Shown: positions 43,484 to 53,374 of the stretch, in pieces
Layout: each line of letters starts with the position of its first letter
How positions within the stretch are numbered: the stretch's first letter is position 1
Source: JBKECY01 sp047975025
Lineage (GTDB): Bacteria > Bacillota > Clostridia > Lachnospirales > Lachnospiraceae
Length of the DNA stretch: 56,545 nucleotides
NCBI GenBank assembly: GCA_047975025.1
Contig: JBKECY010000040.1
Coordinates: forward strand, 1 to 56,545
Direction: 5' to 3'
Program-made: the position numbers and the translations under genes
Notes under the pieces: model-generated
Database searches by the model: none
Told to the model about the DNA's origin: nothing
The model's input: the letters and a program-made list of their open reading frames with translations, nothing else

Positions 43484-45826
43484 TTACTTTACGCGTGAAT
43501 GCAAGCGAATCACCACCCCATACAACGTCTCATACTGCTTCAATTGAACAGCACCCAATTCTCTATTTCCTAAATACAAAAAAATTTTTTTATCTTTTGG
43601 GGAGTATAGTTGATATTCAACCCGCTCTGCTGTCCATTTTACGCTAACACAAATTCCACCCCGCACTAACATATGTTTTACTTCTCCTGTATACCACTCC
43701 GGAAGTAGTGCGGGCAGCATAATAATTTTATTCTCAAAGCTTTGTAAAATCATTTCGGTAACTCCTGATGTATAGCCCAGATTGCCATCAATTTGAAACG
43801 GTGGATGCGCACAAAAGAGATTAGGATAAAGCCCTCCTACTGCCTTACTTGATTGTTCTGCCGGTGATACTCTATGAAATAGGCGCTGCATGATTTTCCT
43901 CACGTGTTCCCCATCACCAAGCCTTGCCCACATAGAAATTTTCCATGCCAAACTCCATCCAGTTCCCGCATCTCCGCGCAGGAGCAAACTTTTTTTGACG
44001 CCTTCCTTAAAGATGCAGCCCTCATTCATCCATTCATCACCGGGGTGAAAAGCATACAAATGTGATATATGACGATGATGAACATCTACCTGTCTATACT
44101 CTTGATCCCACTCCAGTATCTGCCCTTGACTGCCGAGTTTAGACTGCACAAGGTGGGGAAGCAACAGCTTTACTCTATAACACAGGTCACCCTCTTTTTC
44201 TAATATTGTGCTGGCTCGTATATAATCTCTGAATGCACCACGAATAATTGCATTTACATTTTCAGAATATAACGCTATTGAGATACTTTCATCTCCAAAT
44301 AAATATTCATTTTCCGGCGAAGTATCCATTACGATGGTATATCCCTCCTCTGTTTTCTCCAGCATATTACTCAAAAACAGTGTATTCTCATGCAAAATCG
44401 GAAAAATATCTTCTAAATAAACCAGATCTTCTGTAAAAAGATATTGGTCGAACAGATTGCGACATAACCAAGCTAGTCCATATGGCCAGTATGCCCACAT
44501 TGCATGACCATTTGCCGGTGTGGATTTCCCCCAAATATCCACATTATGGAAGCTTGCCGCACCACTGCAACCAAATACCTCCTGTGCCGTTTTTTTCCCT
44601 TTTTCAGACAATTGTTTACACAATCTGACGAGTGGCTGCATAAGTTCTGGAAGATTACAAGGGCCTACCAGCCAATAATTCATTTGCAGATTAATATTAG
44701 TCGTGTACTCGCAAAACCATGGAGGAATTGTTTCCTGGTTCCAAATCCCTTGAAGATTAGCTGCCTGGGTATATGGTCTTGAAGAGGAAATCAAAAGATA
44801 CCGGCCAAAATCGAATAAAGCCTGACAAAAATCACAAGACAATATACCCGTTTCAAAAAGAGAAAATTCTTTCTCGGGAAACACTTCTTTTGACTTACCT
44901 TCGCCAAGTACCAATGACACCCTATGGAACAGTGACTGATAATCTTGCACATGTGCGTCTTTTATTACGTCAAATAATCGTGTATTCTTAAAGTCGATTT
45001 TCTCCATATCTTTTTCAATTTCCAATGTTGTGTTTTTTCCCATTAAAAATGGATGTCGTTCATTACCATTGAAGCTTGTATGCAAAAACATATAGAGTAT
45101 TACATCATTAGTTTCTATGCAACTCAAAGAATTTATCGTACTTCGTGTGCTTCCGCTTACGTTGTGCAAAAGGATACAACCCTCAAATGTCATTCCTTTT
45201 TCTACATCTTCGTCCGAAAAAAAATGTTCTGCCTGCATTGTTTCACTTTCCCCTACCGAAAAACCACTTCTTCCCGGACTTTGACCATAAATACTAACTT
45301 TATTATCCGTATATGTGATTGTAGCCGGCAGCTTACTTTCAGCACAAATATCAACCGAGAATGTTTCTTCGGATTGTATACGATATACAATACACTCTGA
45401 TGGCTGACTTACAAATGAGGTATGCTTATATCCTCTTTCACCATTTTTATAGGTGACTGAAACCACCGCATTTTCCAAGTCCAGACTTCTTTTATAATCC
45501 ACTATATTTCTCGAGCCCCTGAATTTCAGTTTTAATGTGCCAAAAGGCAAGTACATTTGGGTATCTTCAGCATTCCTTAATTCCTCTTCCAACGTTTCTT
45601 CTGCCTTTTTATTCTCTCCATTCCTGACAAACTGTGCTGCCTTTTTATAAGTATCGTTAGATAAGCCACGATACTCCTGCACTGGATAACCGCTCCATAG
45701 TGTATCTTCATTTAATGTTATGTATTCTGTTTTAGCACCCCCATAAATCATTGCACCTAAGCGCCCATTCCCAATTGGGGTGGCTTCTAACCACTCTGTA
45801 GCTTCTTCACTATAACAAAGCTTCAT
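43484..45826 (-). CDS. GH95 alpha-L-fucosidase / alpha-L-galactosidase
   Basis: A 780-residue glycoside hydrolase with no signal peptide, so it acts on imported oligosaccharides. The N-terminal domain starts with EWLEATPIGNGRLGAMIYGG and LNEDTLWSGYP, both GH95 hallmarks. The (alpha/alpha)6 catalytic barrel shows NINLQMNYWLVGPCNLPEL (the catalytic Asn pair), SPENEY (candidate acid Glu), and FQIDGNLGYTSGVTEM with the conserved Asp. GH95 enzymes release terminal alpha-1,2-fucose or alpha-L-galactose by inversion. ATG 45826 has GAGGTG just upstream. It follows a GH2 beta-galactosidase, so its likely substrate is a Fuc-Gal terminated glycan. Confidence 0.9.
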   Translation of the reverse strand: MKLCYSEEATEWLEATPIGNGRLGAMIYGGAKTEYITLNEDTLWSGYPVQEYRGLSNDTYKKAAQFVRNGENKKAEETLEEELRNAEDTQMYLPFGTLKLKFRGSRNIVDYKRSLDLENAVVSVTYKNGERGYKHTSFVSQPSECIVYRIQSEETFSVDICAESKLPATITYTDNKVSIYGQSPGRSGFSVGESETMQAEHFFSDEDVEKGMTFEGCILLHNVSGSTRSTINSLSCIETNDVILYMFLHTSFNGNERHPFLMGKNTTLEIEKDMEKIDFKNTRLFDVIKDAHVQDYQSLFHRVSLVLGEGKSKEVFPEKEFSLFETGILSCDFCQALFDFGRYLLISSSRPYTQAANLQGIWNQETIPPWFCEYTTNINLQMNYWLVGPCNLPELMQPLVRLCKQLSEKGKKTAQEVFGCSGAASFHNVDIWGKSTPANGHAMWAYWPYGLAWLCRNLFDQYLFTEDLVYLEDIFPILHENTLFLSNMLEKTEEGYTIVMDTSPENEYLFGDESISIALYSENVNAIIRGAFRDYIRASTILEKEGDLCYRVKLLLPHLVQSKLGSQGQILEWDQEYRQVDVHHRHISHLYAFHPGDEWMNEGCIFKEGVKKSLLLRGDAGTGWSLAWKISMWARLGDGEHVRKIMQRLFHRVSPAEQSSKAVGGLYPNLFCAHPPFQIDGNLGYTSGVTEMILQSFENKIIMLPALLPEWYTGEVKHMLVRGGICVSVKWTAERVEYQLYSPKDKKIFLYLGNRELGAVQLKQYETLYGVVIRLHSRVK

Positions 45827-45874
45827 ATGCACCTCGTTCTTATCACTCTGCCTTCCATCAACTCTTTTCGCCGA

Positions 45875-48705
45875 TTATCTTCCAGCCGGATAAATATGAA
45901 AACCAAACCTAATATTCTCTTCACCATCTATATGATACATTGCCTCCGGTTCACTCCCCCAGCTATCAATTCCTCCCACCCCGCGCATTCTTGCCAGAAT
46001 GTTAATCACAGTTCTTTTCATCGGGGGTAAATCTTCCATGTGAAGTGCACTTTCTAATTCTTCTGCTGTATAAGGAAGTACTTGAAAATGGAATGGCAGG
46101 TCGAGCATCTGAAAACCAATTCCATGCTTACCTTCTGAATCCCAGACTTCTCCCCATTTCGTATCAGTGTGGCAGCCATTATCTTGAGGAACCAAGTACT
46201 TTGTCATACCAATAACTGTACTGTGAATCCCAAATTCACCGCCAAGTTTTCGATCCGGATATGTTTCACCACCACGTCCCAGCCAGCGAATCTGCTCTTC
46301 GATCTGCGGGGTGATAAATCTCATACCGAATAATGGTAATTCCGGAAGTTCAGCTCTGCCTTGATACCTGACATCCACCCCGATTACACCACTGGCGTAT
46401 ACATCATAGGCTACTATAACCTCAGTAGCCGGAGACGTCAAAGTCTCGTACAAAAATTGAATCCACACCGAATCCGCTCGTTCTTCCACCAGAAACGACT
46501 TACATTTCAGAAACATATCTGTTCCCAGCCATGCACTGCTCTTCTTAGAGAATCCATTGCCGTCATCATTTTCTGTTGTTGCTCTCCAAAATGTTGGTTT
46601 TGAAGCTCTATAAATCCACTCTTTCCCATCATAAACCAAAGATACGATTCCATGCTTCTCATAAGAAAATATGACATGGAACCCTACTCCTGATACTCCA
46701 AGTGTTGTATCCCCATAAACAATCTGCATTTTACTTTTATCACCTATTGTCGGAACAGAACGTTTACATTTCTTTTCACGTATTTTATTTTCAAGTATGA
46801 ATTTATCCCTTTTCTCTTTTCCCATGTACCAAAAACGTAGTTCCTGCATTGCCGGCTTTTCTTCTCGCGTAGCAAATACCAGTCCATTGCCAGAAAAATT
46901 ATAATCTGTTGGCCTGTCATCAAAATCTCCTCCATACCCCAGTACCAAGGAACCATTACAGTCCTTCCTATAAATGGCCTGATCGATAAAATCCCATATG
47001 AATCCGCTTGAAATAATGGATATCGCTCCATCAAGTTTATATAGCTTTCCATCCCTCCAAATGAATTTCCCATATTATGCATATACTCACACAATAAAAA
47101 TGGCTTAGGATTCTCACTTTCAAGATATTCTATAATCTCTTCGGGTGTTGCATACATCCGACTTTCAATATCGCTGCTTTCACTGTATGCGCGGTTCCAG
47201 AACACCCCTTCGTAATGCACCAGACGCGTAGAATCCATTGTGTGAAAAAATTCGCTCATTGCAAGAATATCTTTTCCTGCATAGGATTCATTTCCGCATG
47301 ACCACCACAGAATACTGGCATGATTCTTATCTCTAGGCAACATGGATCTTGCTCTGTCAACCACACAGGCTTCCCACTCCGGCAGGTTTCCCGGAACATT
47401 CCATGTAGGATCACATTTTCCCATTTTCTGCCAAGACCCATGGCTTTCCAGGTTTGTTTCATCCATTAGATAAATTCCATGCTCATCACACAATTCATAC
47501 CAACGACTTTGATTTGGGTAGTGGCTGGTGCGTACAGCGTTTATATGGTTCTTCTTTATGATTTTAATATCTGCTACCATATCTTCATATGAAATTGCGC
47601 GCCCTTTGCTCGGATGCCACTCATGCCAGTTCACTCCATAAATGGTCAGCGGCTTTCCATTGAGGCACATCAGATTATTTTTAATTTCAAAGCGCCTGAA
47701 TCCAATTTTGCATGACACACTTTCAATACGTTCATTTTCACTTTCTATATACAGCTTTAATTCATATAAATACGGGGATTCGCTGCACCATGTATACACC
47801 TTATCAATCGTTCTTTCAGTAAAACAAAAGTATCCATCCTCTAACCAGTACTGGTGACTGACTTCTTCATTGCGTTTGCCGGAAATCACTTTTCCATCTT
47901 GATTCAGCACTTCAAATTCTATCTTGATTCCTTGGTCAAGTTCTGTAAGAAGCAAAGTATGAATCCCGCATGCCTTAGATATCTTGGCACGCACTTTCAG
48001 TACCCCAGTCCGGTACTCCTCCTGCAAATCTGCAATGACCCACAGATCCTCCACATGATAGGCTGGTTTTGCATACAAAAATACATCTCTAAAAATTCCT
48101 GAGAACCTAAAAAAATCTTGATCTTCAATCCACGCTGCCGAACTGCGTTTATAGACTTCAACACAAATCCGATTGGAGCCTCTCCTGATATATTCTGTCA
48201 GATCAAAATCTGTTGGTGTAAAACTGTCTTCTCCATATCCAACAAATTGTCCATTGAGCCATACATAAAATGCCTGCTCTACTCCTTGAAAAGAAATGCA
48301 GACTCGTTTGCCATTAAATTCTTCCTGCAGAATAAATTCTTTACAATAGCTGCCAACCGGATTATACTCATGATCCACATGCGGAGGCCGTAATTCTCTA
48401 TGCCCTTCCCATGGATACATTGTGTTCGTATAGTGAATTTTGTCATAACCTTGTAATTCAATATGCCCTGGAACTTGAATCGGCTTAAATCCATCTTCCT
48501 GAAACCCCTCCTTATAAAAATCCCGAGGACGCTTTTGCGGACTCTCACTCCAGTAAAATCTCCAAATCCCATTAAGTGACTGCGTACAGTTCTCTGTTTC
48601 GGGTTTTCCCTTCTCATGTATCGTGTATTTATGATCAGAATGCGCCGGTAATCTGTTCACTTGAAAAACTCTCGGATCTTCCAACCACGCTAACTTTTCT
48701 TCCAT
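45875..48705 (-). pseudogene. GH2 beta-galactosidase (LacZ-like) broken by a one-base frameshift
   Basis: Together the two frames make a LacZ-type enzyme of about 940 residues. Frame 1 (start 48705) carries the sugar-binding and immunoglobulin-like domains, then the barrel with HEWHPSKGRAISYEDM, the acid/base Glu in WWSCGNESYAG and the nucleophile Glu in LLCEYMHNMGNS. After ERYPLFQ it loses homology and ends at 46744. The other frame picks up exactly there with GFIWDFIDQAIYRKD and continues through the C-terminal beta-sandwich to 45875. Near 47006, CAAGCGGATTC replaces an expected CAAGGCGGATTC, so one G is missing. The frame-1 product keeps both catalytic Glu but lacks the C-terminal domains, so it is probably inactive unless this is a read error. 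Confidence 0.88.
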
Positions 48706-48725
48706 ATTTATTTCCTTTCACCATA

Positions 48726-49688
48726 TTATGTCGGTTTCTGTTTATATATTTCATCAAATAATTCTGCACATTTCAAAGTTAGTTCATGTGGCACGACTGG
48801 ACTTTCCAGCATGCCCGCACCTATGCAATGGATTACTTCATTGATTTCGTAAGTGAACCCATTCACAGTTTCCGTATCTCTATATTCTAAAATCAAATTT
48901 TCATCTTTATTATACAAGCGCACCTCATTCGCATAGTGCGGATGTGGAATTTCAATCCTGCCAAGTTCCCCAGTTATAATTAACTTTTCATCCAGCATAC
49001 TGATGCAGCTTGAACTAAGCGATGCTAACTTTCTGTCATAAAGCAGGCAGATTTGATTTGAAAGATCTACTCCACCGTCTTCCCAGAGCGACAGGATTTT
49101 AGTGTCTTTTATCGCATTGCCAAAATAATATGTAGCCAGCTCATAGTTATACACTGTTAGATCAAAGGCAGCACCACCTCCCAGCACAGGGTCAAAATTC
49201 CTCTGATTCTTTGTTCTGTCAAAAGCGAATCCGGTTGCAATCGACAAATAATTTGCCTCTCCAATTTTCCCTTCCTCCAGCCATTCCTTTCCCTTTTTGA
49301 TAGCCGGAAGGAATCTACTCCACATTGCTTCCATAAAAAATATTTCCTTCTTCCGAGAAAAGGTAAGAATATTTTTCGCGTCTTTACTATTCATGAACAT
49401 TGCTTTTTCACATAATACAGGAATTTTATTTTCCATACTCAATGCAGTTAGCAGATAATGTGAATCTGGTGTTGTCGCAATATAGACGCAGTCGACTTTC
49501 TCCATTTTTAGCATGTCTTCATACACATCATACGCACTGTCAATATGAAATTTTTCGGCAAATATCTCAGCTCTTGTTTTTGATTTGCTTGCCACTGCAA
49601 CCACCTCGCAATGGTCAAGTATTTCAACGGCCTGACAGAACTTAGCCGCAATATTTCCTGCCCCCATAATCGCAAATCTAAACTTCAT
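48726..49688 (-). CDS. Gfo/Idh/MocA-family oxidoreductase
   Basis: A 320-residue NAD(P)-dependent sugar dehydrogenase-type protein. The Rossmann start is FAIMGAGNIAAKFCQA; the conserved lysine motif is CEKAM (EKP in most relatives); a predicted substrate domain follows (GGGAAFDLTVYNYELA). ATG 49688 follows GAGGGAA. In sugar-use loci such proteins oxidise or epimerise a liberated sugar. It lies between the ABC importer and the glycosidases. Confidence 0.88.
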   Translation of the reverse strand: MKFRFAIMGAGNIAAKFCQAVEILDHCEVVAVASKSKTRAEIFAEKFHIDSAYDVYEDMLKMEKVDCVYIATTPDSHYLLTALSMENKIPVLCEKAMFMNSKDAKNILTFSRKKEIFFMEAMWSRFLPAIKKGKEWLEEGKIGEANYLSIATGFAFDRTKNQRNFDPVLGGGAAFDLTVYNYELATYYFGNAIKDTKILSLWEDGGVDLSNQICLLYDRKLASLSSSCISMLDEKLIITGELGRIEIPHPHYANEVRLYNKDENLILEYRDTETVNGFTYEINEVIHCIGAGMLESPVVPHELTLKCAELFDEIYKQKPT

Positions 49689-49705
49689 CTTATTTCCCTC
49701 TGCAT

Positions 49706-49756
49706 TCAAAAGGACTGTTGCTAACAGCAGATTTTCACTATCCTTGCAACAGTCCT
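49706..49756 (-). terminator. Hairpin after the solute-binding protein gene
   Basis: On the minus strand AGGACTGTTGC (49756-49746) pairs with GCAACAGTCCT (49721-49711) and is followed by TTTGAA. It starts 11 bases after the binding-protein stop and probably limits read-through into the enzyme genes. Confidence 0.7.
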
Positions 49757-49766
49757 ATCAGTTTTT

Positions 49767-51332
49767 CTATGAGTTCAAACTATCATTCACCTGTTGGACT
49801 ACATCATCTAGCCCCTTGTTTTGGTATTGCTTATAGATTTCGTCCCACATTTGGTCGACCGGATCTTGTCCTGTCATGATATTGATTACGTCATCCTCCA
49901 TTCCATTAGAAAGGCCAAGACCTAATTCCTTTACTATCTGTGCACATTTGGAATTATACTCAGGAATTTCAACAGTTTTAGCCTGTTCCACAATTTCTTG
50001 ATTTATTTGCTTGTATTCAATTGGTTCATCCAACGGATACACTTCAGAATAAGAGCTTGGAGACCACTGTACCATATCTTTAAACACTCCGATGGATGGA
50101 TATGTGCCTAATATATCCGCATCTTCATGCAGCGTAATCTGTCCATCTACCATATCATAGAGACTTCCCTCTGGTCCATATGTTGTATAAATACTGCCTT
50201 CTTCTGTAAGCAGATACTCAAATAACTGTAAAATCTTATCCATCTTCTGGTCTGTCACAGAAGCATTAATATAAGTTTCACTCCAAGCAAAGTCTACAAT
50301 CGGGTAGGTCGGATTTCCATCAACATCCGGCATTAATTTTAATACCTTGACATCAGCAAGATAATCTTCTCCATGAATCTCCTTCCAATACTTCGCTACA
50401 TTTGTATAGTTGTCTTTGCCTATTCCACCTCCAATGAAGATTGCTGCACTTTTGCCCTGCAGAAATTTCTCTCTTGCTGTTTGATTATCTGTAAGCGCAA
50501 TATCTTTTTCAATAGTTCCCGATGTATATAAGTCTCTCATTAATTGAAATGCCGGAGTCAAATCCTCGGCAAAATATGCCGGTTCATAGGTTCCATCTTC
50601 GTTTTGGACCCATTTATCCATATCGCAGGCAATAGAAGATGCATAAGGAAGAAACATTCTGGCAAAAAATCCAGTAGTTCCGGAAGTCATGCCTTGAATC
50701 GATGTTTTATCAGGATCTGCAGCTATGATTGCCTGAATCATAGTGTCAAATTCCTCCCAAGTCTCAGGCTCTTTCGTAATTCCGGCAGCCTGTGCCAAGT
50801 CCCATCTGTATACAATTTCCCGATCCATAGCCGTCCACTCTTGTGCCGGATACGATTTTCTAGGAATACAGAAAAGTGTGCCATCGATACGTGCACTGTT
50901 GGTTGTAGCTTCATCAGATAAATATGTCTCTAAGTTAGGGTACTGTGACAAATCCTCCGGTATAGCTTTAATTATCCCCTGACTAGCCCATTCAGCAAAC
51001 ATTTTAGAATTTCTGATATCTCCAACAAACACGTCTGGAAGACTTCCCGAGGCTCCCCACAATTGGATTTTTTGTGCATAGTCATCCCAGCTGACATTGA
51101 CTGGTTTGATTTTAATATTTAATTCAGATTCAACTTTTTCCAGTACTTCATCACCTGCTAATGCCTGATCCGCATCCCAGAAAGCCAATGTGATTTCCTG
51201 TACCTCATCTGCGCTGCCTTCTGCATTTGAAGAACTATCGCTTCCTTTACCACATCCTGAAAATGCAGCTATCATAGCAAGACATAGACATATTACAACA
51301 ACCCTTTTTGCAACCAAAACTCTTTTCCTCAT
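49767..51332 (-). CDS. Extracellular sugar-binding lipoprotein (LplA-like)
   Basis: A 521-residue binding protein of an ABC importer. The signal peptide ends in a lipobox (FSGC), so it is membrane-anchored at Cys. The mature part begins EITLAFWDADQA and includes the family-type SGSLPDVFVGD. Length matches the large LplA/YtcQ group that binds oligosaccharides. RBS AGGAGG precedes ATG 51332. Two permease genes lie directly upstream; no ATPase is encoded here, so a shared MsmK-type ATPase elsewhere is expected. Confidence 0.92.
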   Translation of the reverse strand: MRKRVLVAKRVVVICLCLAMIAAFSGCGKGSDSSSNAEGSADEVQEITLAFWDADQALAGDEVLEKVESELNIKIKPVNVSWDDYAQKIQLWGASGSLPDVFVGDIRNSKMFAEWASQGIIKAIPEDLSQYPNLETYLSDEATTNSARIDGTLFCIPRKSYPAQEWTAMDREIVYRWDLAQAAGITKEPETWEEFDTMIQAIIAADPDKTSIQGMTSGTTGFFARMFLPYASSIACDMDKWVQNEDGTYEPAYFAEDLTPAFQLMRDLYTSGTIEKDIALTDNQTAREKFLQGKSAAIFIGGGIGKDNYTNVAKYWKEIHGEDYLADVKVLKLMPDVDGNPTYPIVDFAWSETYINASVTDQKMDKILQLFEYLLTEEGSIYTTYGPEGSLYDMVDGQITLHEDADILGTYPSIGVFKDMVQWSPSSYSEVYPLDEPIEYKQINQEIVEQAKTVEIPEYNSKCAQIVKELGLGLSNGMEDDVINIMTGQDPVDQMWDEIYKQYQNKGLDDVVQQVNDSLNS

Positions 51333-51351
51333 ACTAACCTCCTAATAATAA

Positions 51352-52221
51352 TTATTCCTTTATCCCACCAACCATTACCCCATTTACAAAATATTTTTGC
51401 AGGTAAGGATATATGAGCATAATCGGAAGTGCCGTTATGACGATTGTCGCCATCTGCATAGCTGACCCCGACACCTTCCCCCCGGCAGACATCATCTGCT
51501 GAGCCTGTGAAGACAATTGTGAATTCAAACTGATGAGAATATCTCTCAGATAAATCTGTAAGGGAGCCAAGGTCTTATCGCTAATATAAAGCAACGCATT
51601 GTACCATTCATTCCATCGCTCAACAGCATAAAACAGTGTAAATGTAGCCACAATGGGTTTAGAAAGCGGTACTGCAATTTTCCAAAGCATCGTCCACTCT
51701 CCTGCACCATCTAGTTTTGCGGCTTCAAAAAGACCTTCCGGCAGTCCTAAAAAATAATTCTTAATAATAATTAGATAATATGTATTTAAGGCAGTGGGTA
51801 AAATCATAGCCCATACACTATTAATCAGCCCTAAGTCCTTCACAACCAAATACGTCGGAACCAGCCCCCCACTGAATAACATTGTAAAAAGAATCAATGT
51901 CATTAAAATGTTTCTTCCCAAAAGATAACGTCTGGATAATACATAGCCAGCTATCAACGAAAAAAACACATTGATTGTCACACCCACAACAGTCACAAAT
52001 ATTGATACCAACAGTGAATTAAGAAACACTTTATCTTGCAGGATTGTTTTAAATCCTGTCAGATCAAAGACGTAGGGGAGCAGATATGGCGTGTGCTTCG
52101 CCACCGCCTGTGTATTAGAAAATGACAGAACTATAACATTGTAAAGCGGATAAATTGTGATCAATGCCATAAAAACAAATACTATAATTACTACGATATC
52201 GAAAGTTTTCTTCTTTTTCAT
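51352..52221 (-). CDS. ABC sugar permease (LplC/YtcP-like)
   Basis: A 289-residue inner-membrane permease with six predicted spans, of the MalG type. The EAA loop is EAAKLDGAGEWTMLWKIAVPLSKP, the contact site for the ATPase. ATG 52221 has GAGGGAA upstream; the in-frame GTG at 52233 has no RBS. It pairs with the permease encoded just upstream. Confidence 0.92.
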   Translation of the reverse strand: MKKKKTFDIVVIIVFVFMALITIYPLYNVIVLSFSNTQAVAKHTPYLLPYVFDLTGFKTILQDKVFLNSLLVSIFVTVVGVTINVFFSLIAGYVLSRRYLLGRNILMTLILFTMLFSGGLVPTYLVVKDLGLINSVWAMILPTALNTYYLIIIKNYFLGLPEGLFEAAKLDGAGEWTMLWKIAVPLSKPIVATFTLFYAVERWNEWYNALLYISDKTLAPLQIYLRDILISLNSQLSSQAQQMMSAGGKVSGSAMQMATIVITALPIMLIYPYLQKYFVNGVMVGGIKE

Positions 52222-52238
52222 ATATTCCCTCACTTTAT

Positions 52239-53201
52239 TTAGTACAGACCATTTTCTCCCATTGCTTTGACCCCTCTGTTTGCCAATGTGATCATTATAA
52301 TTCCGATAACAGATTTAAATAGACCAATCGCAGCAGAATAGCCAAAATTTAAGCCTCCGGTGATAAAAGATTCTCGAAAAATATAGGTATCCAGAGTATC
52401 ACCTACTGAATAAACTGATGGTGAATATAAGTTAAAAATCTGATCAAACGATCCGTTAGTCATTACCTGTCCTACAGCAAGTATCAACATAATTGCTATT
52501 GTACTTCGTATACCCGGCAGTGTCACATGCAGAATCCGCTGCATCCTCGAAGCCCCATCCACTTCTGCCGCTTCGTACAGCCCCGGATCAATTGAGGCAA
52601 TAGCTGCCATATAGATAATAGAATCCCATCCTATTTCTTTCCAAATATTAAAGAGCCATACAAACCCCCTAAACGAACTGGCATCCACGATCGGAGATAT
52701 GCCGGAAATCCCCAACACACCTAATATCTGATTAATTATTCCACTTGACCCAAACAAATTTGTCAATACGCCTGCCAGCACAACCCAGGATATAAAATGA
52801 GGAAATGTTATAACTGTCTGAAATATTTTTTTAAGCTTTTTATAACATATTTCATTTAAAAAGACCGCCATAAGGATTGCACATGGCATCTGAAAAACTA
52901 TTCGCCCCAGACTAATAATGATTGTGTTTACAACAGCTTTGATAAAACTTGAATCAGCAAACATGGTTTTAAAATGATCGAGTCCTACAAATGGGCTGCT
53001 CCATATCCCCAAATTATATTGATAATTCCTAAAGGAGAGCGATAACCCGCCTGCTATTGGAAGATAGCAGAAAATAATATACCACGCAAGAATCGGAAGA
53101 ATCATCAAATATAAGACTTTGGTATTCTTTATCCTTTTCCAAATGGAATTATAGTCCGCCCTGTACTTCAAACTCTTTGTCGGTTTTTCTTTTCCCTTCA
53201 C
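52239..53201 (-). CDS. ABC sugar permease (LplB-like)
   Basis: A six-span permease of about 320 residues of the MalF type. The EAA loop is EAAEVDGASRMQRILHVTLPG; GFVWLFNIWKEIGW is typical of the LplB group. GTG 53201 is favoured because GGAGG lies 8 bases before it; ATG 53216, 15 bases upstream, would itself contain that RBS. It is the first gene of the import operon, downstream of a palindrome at 53251-53272. Confidence 0.9.
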   Translation of the reverse strand: MKGKEKPTKSLKYRADYNSIWKRIKNTKVLYLMILPILAWYIIFCYLPIAGGLSLSFRNYQYNLGIWSSPFVGLDHFKTMFADSSFIKAVVNTIIISLGRIVFQMPCAILMAVFLNEICYKKLKKIFQTVITFPHFISWVVLAGVLTNLFGSSGIINQILGVLGISGISPIVDASSFRGFVWLFNIWKEIGWDSIIYMAAIASIDPGLYEAAEVDGASRMQRILHVTLPGIRSTIAIMLILAVGQVMTNGSFDQIFNLYSPSVYSVGDTLDTYIFRESFITGGLNFGYSAAIGLFKSVIGIIMITLANRGVKAMGENGLY

Positions 53202-53250
53202 TTCCCTCACCTCCATTTATAAAAATCATAATGGAAATGCGCTATATTTC

Positions 53251-53272
53251 ATATGCAAATATTTTTGCATAT
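53251..53272. promoter_or_regulatory. Perfect 9-4-9 palindrome upstream of the import operon
   Basis: ATATGCAAA-TATT-TTTGCATAT, 50 bases before GTG 53201 and next to a possible minus-strand -10 (TAATAT). It is a good candidate operator for the sugar locus. I cannot assign the protein that binds it. Confidence 0.6.
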
Positions 53273-53316
53273 TATGTTCGTTCTTGCGTTACGAATGTTA
53301 TTTATCAAAAGGATTC

Positions 53317-53371
53317 ATAAAAAATATGGAAAAAATATAGATTTTACGCTCCATCTACATTTTTTCCATAT
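53317..53371 (-). terminator. Terminator of yesN
   Basis: On the minus strand ATATGGAAAAAAT plus TAGAT pairs with ATCTA plus ATTTTTTCCATAT and is followed by TTTTTATG. It starts 4 bases after the yesN stop, so the importer genes are transcribed separately. Confidence 0.82.
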
Positions 53372-53374
53372 AAC

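Noticed and set aside
45875..46948. Independent 357-residue gene
   Set aside because: It starts with a TTG that has no RBS and continues LacZ homology exactly where the upstream frame loses it.
47000..47012. Programmed frameshift in the beta-galactosidase
   Set aside because: No slippery heptamer or stimulatory structure is apparent, and LacZ enzymes are not known to use one.
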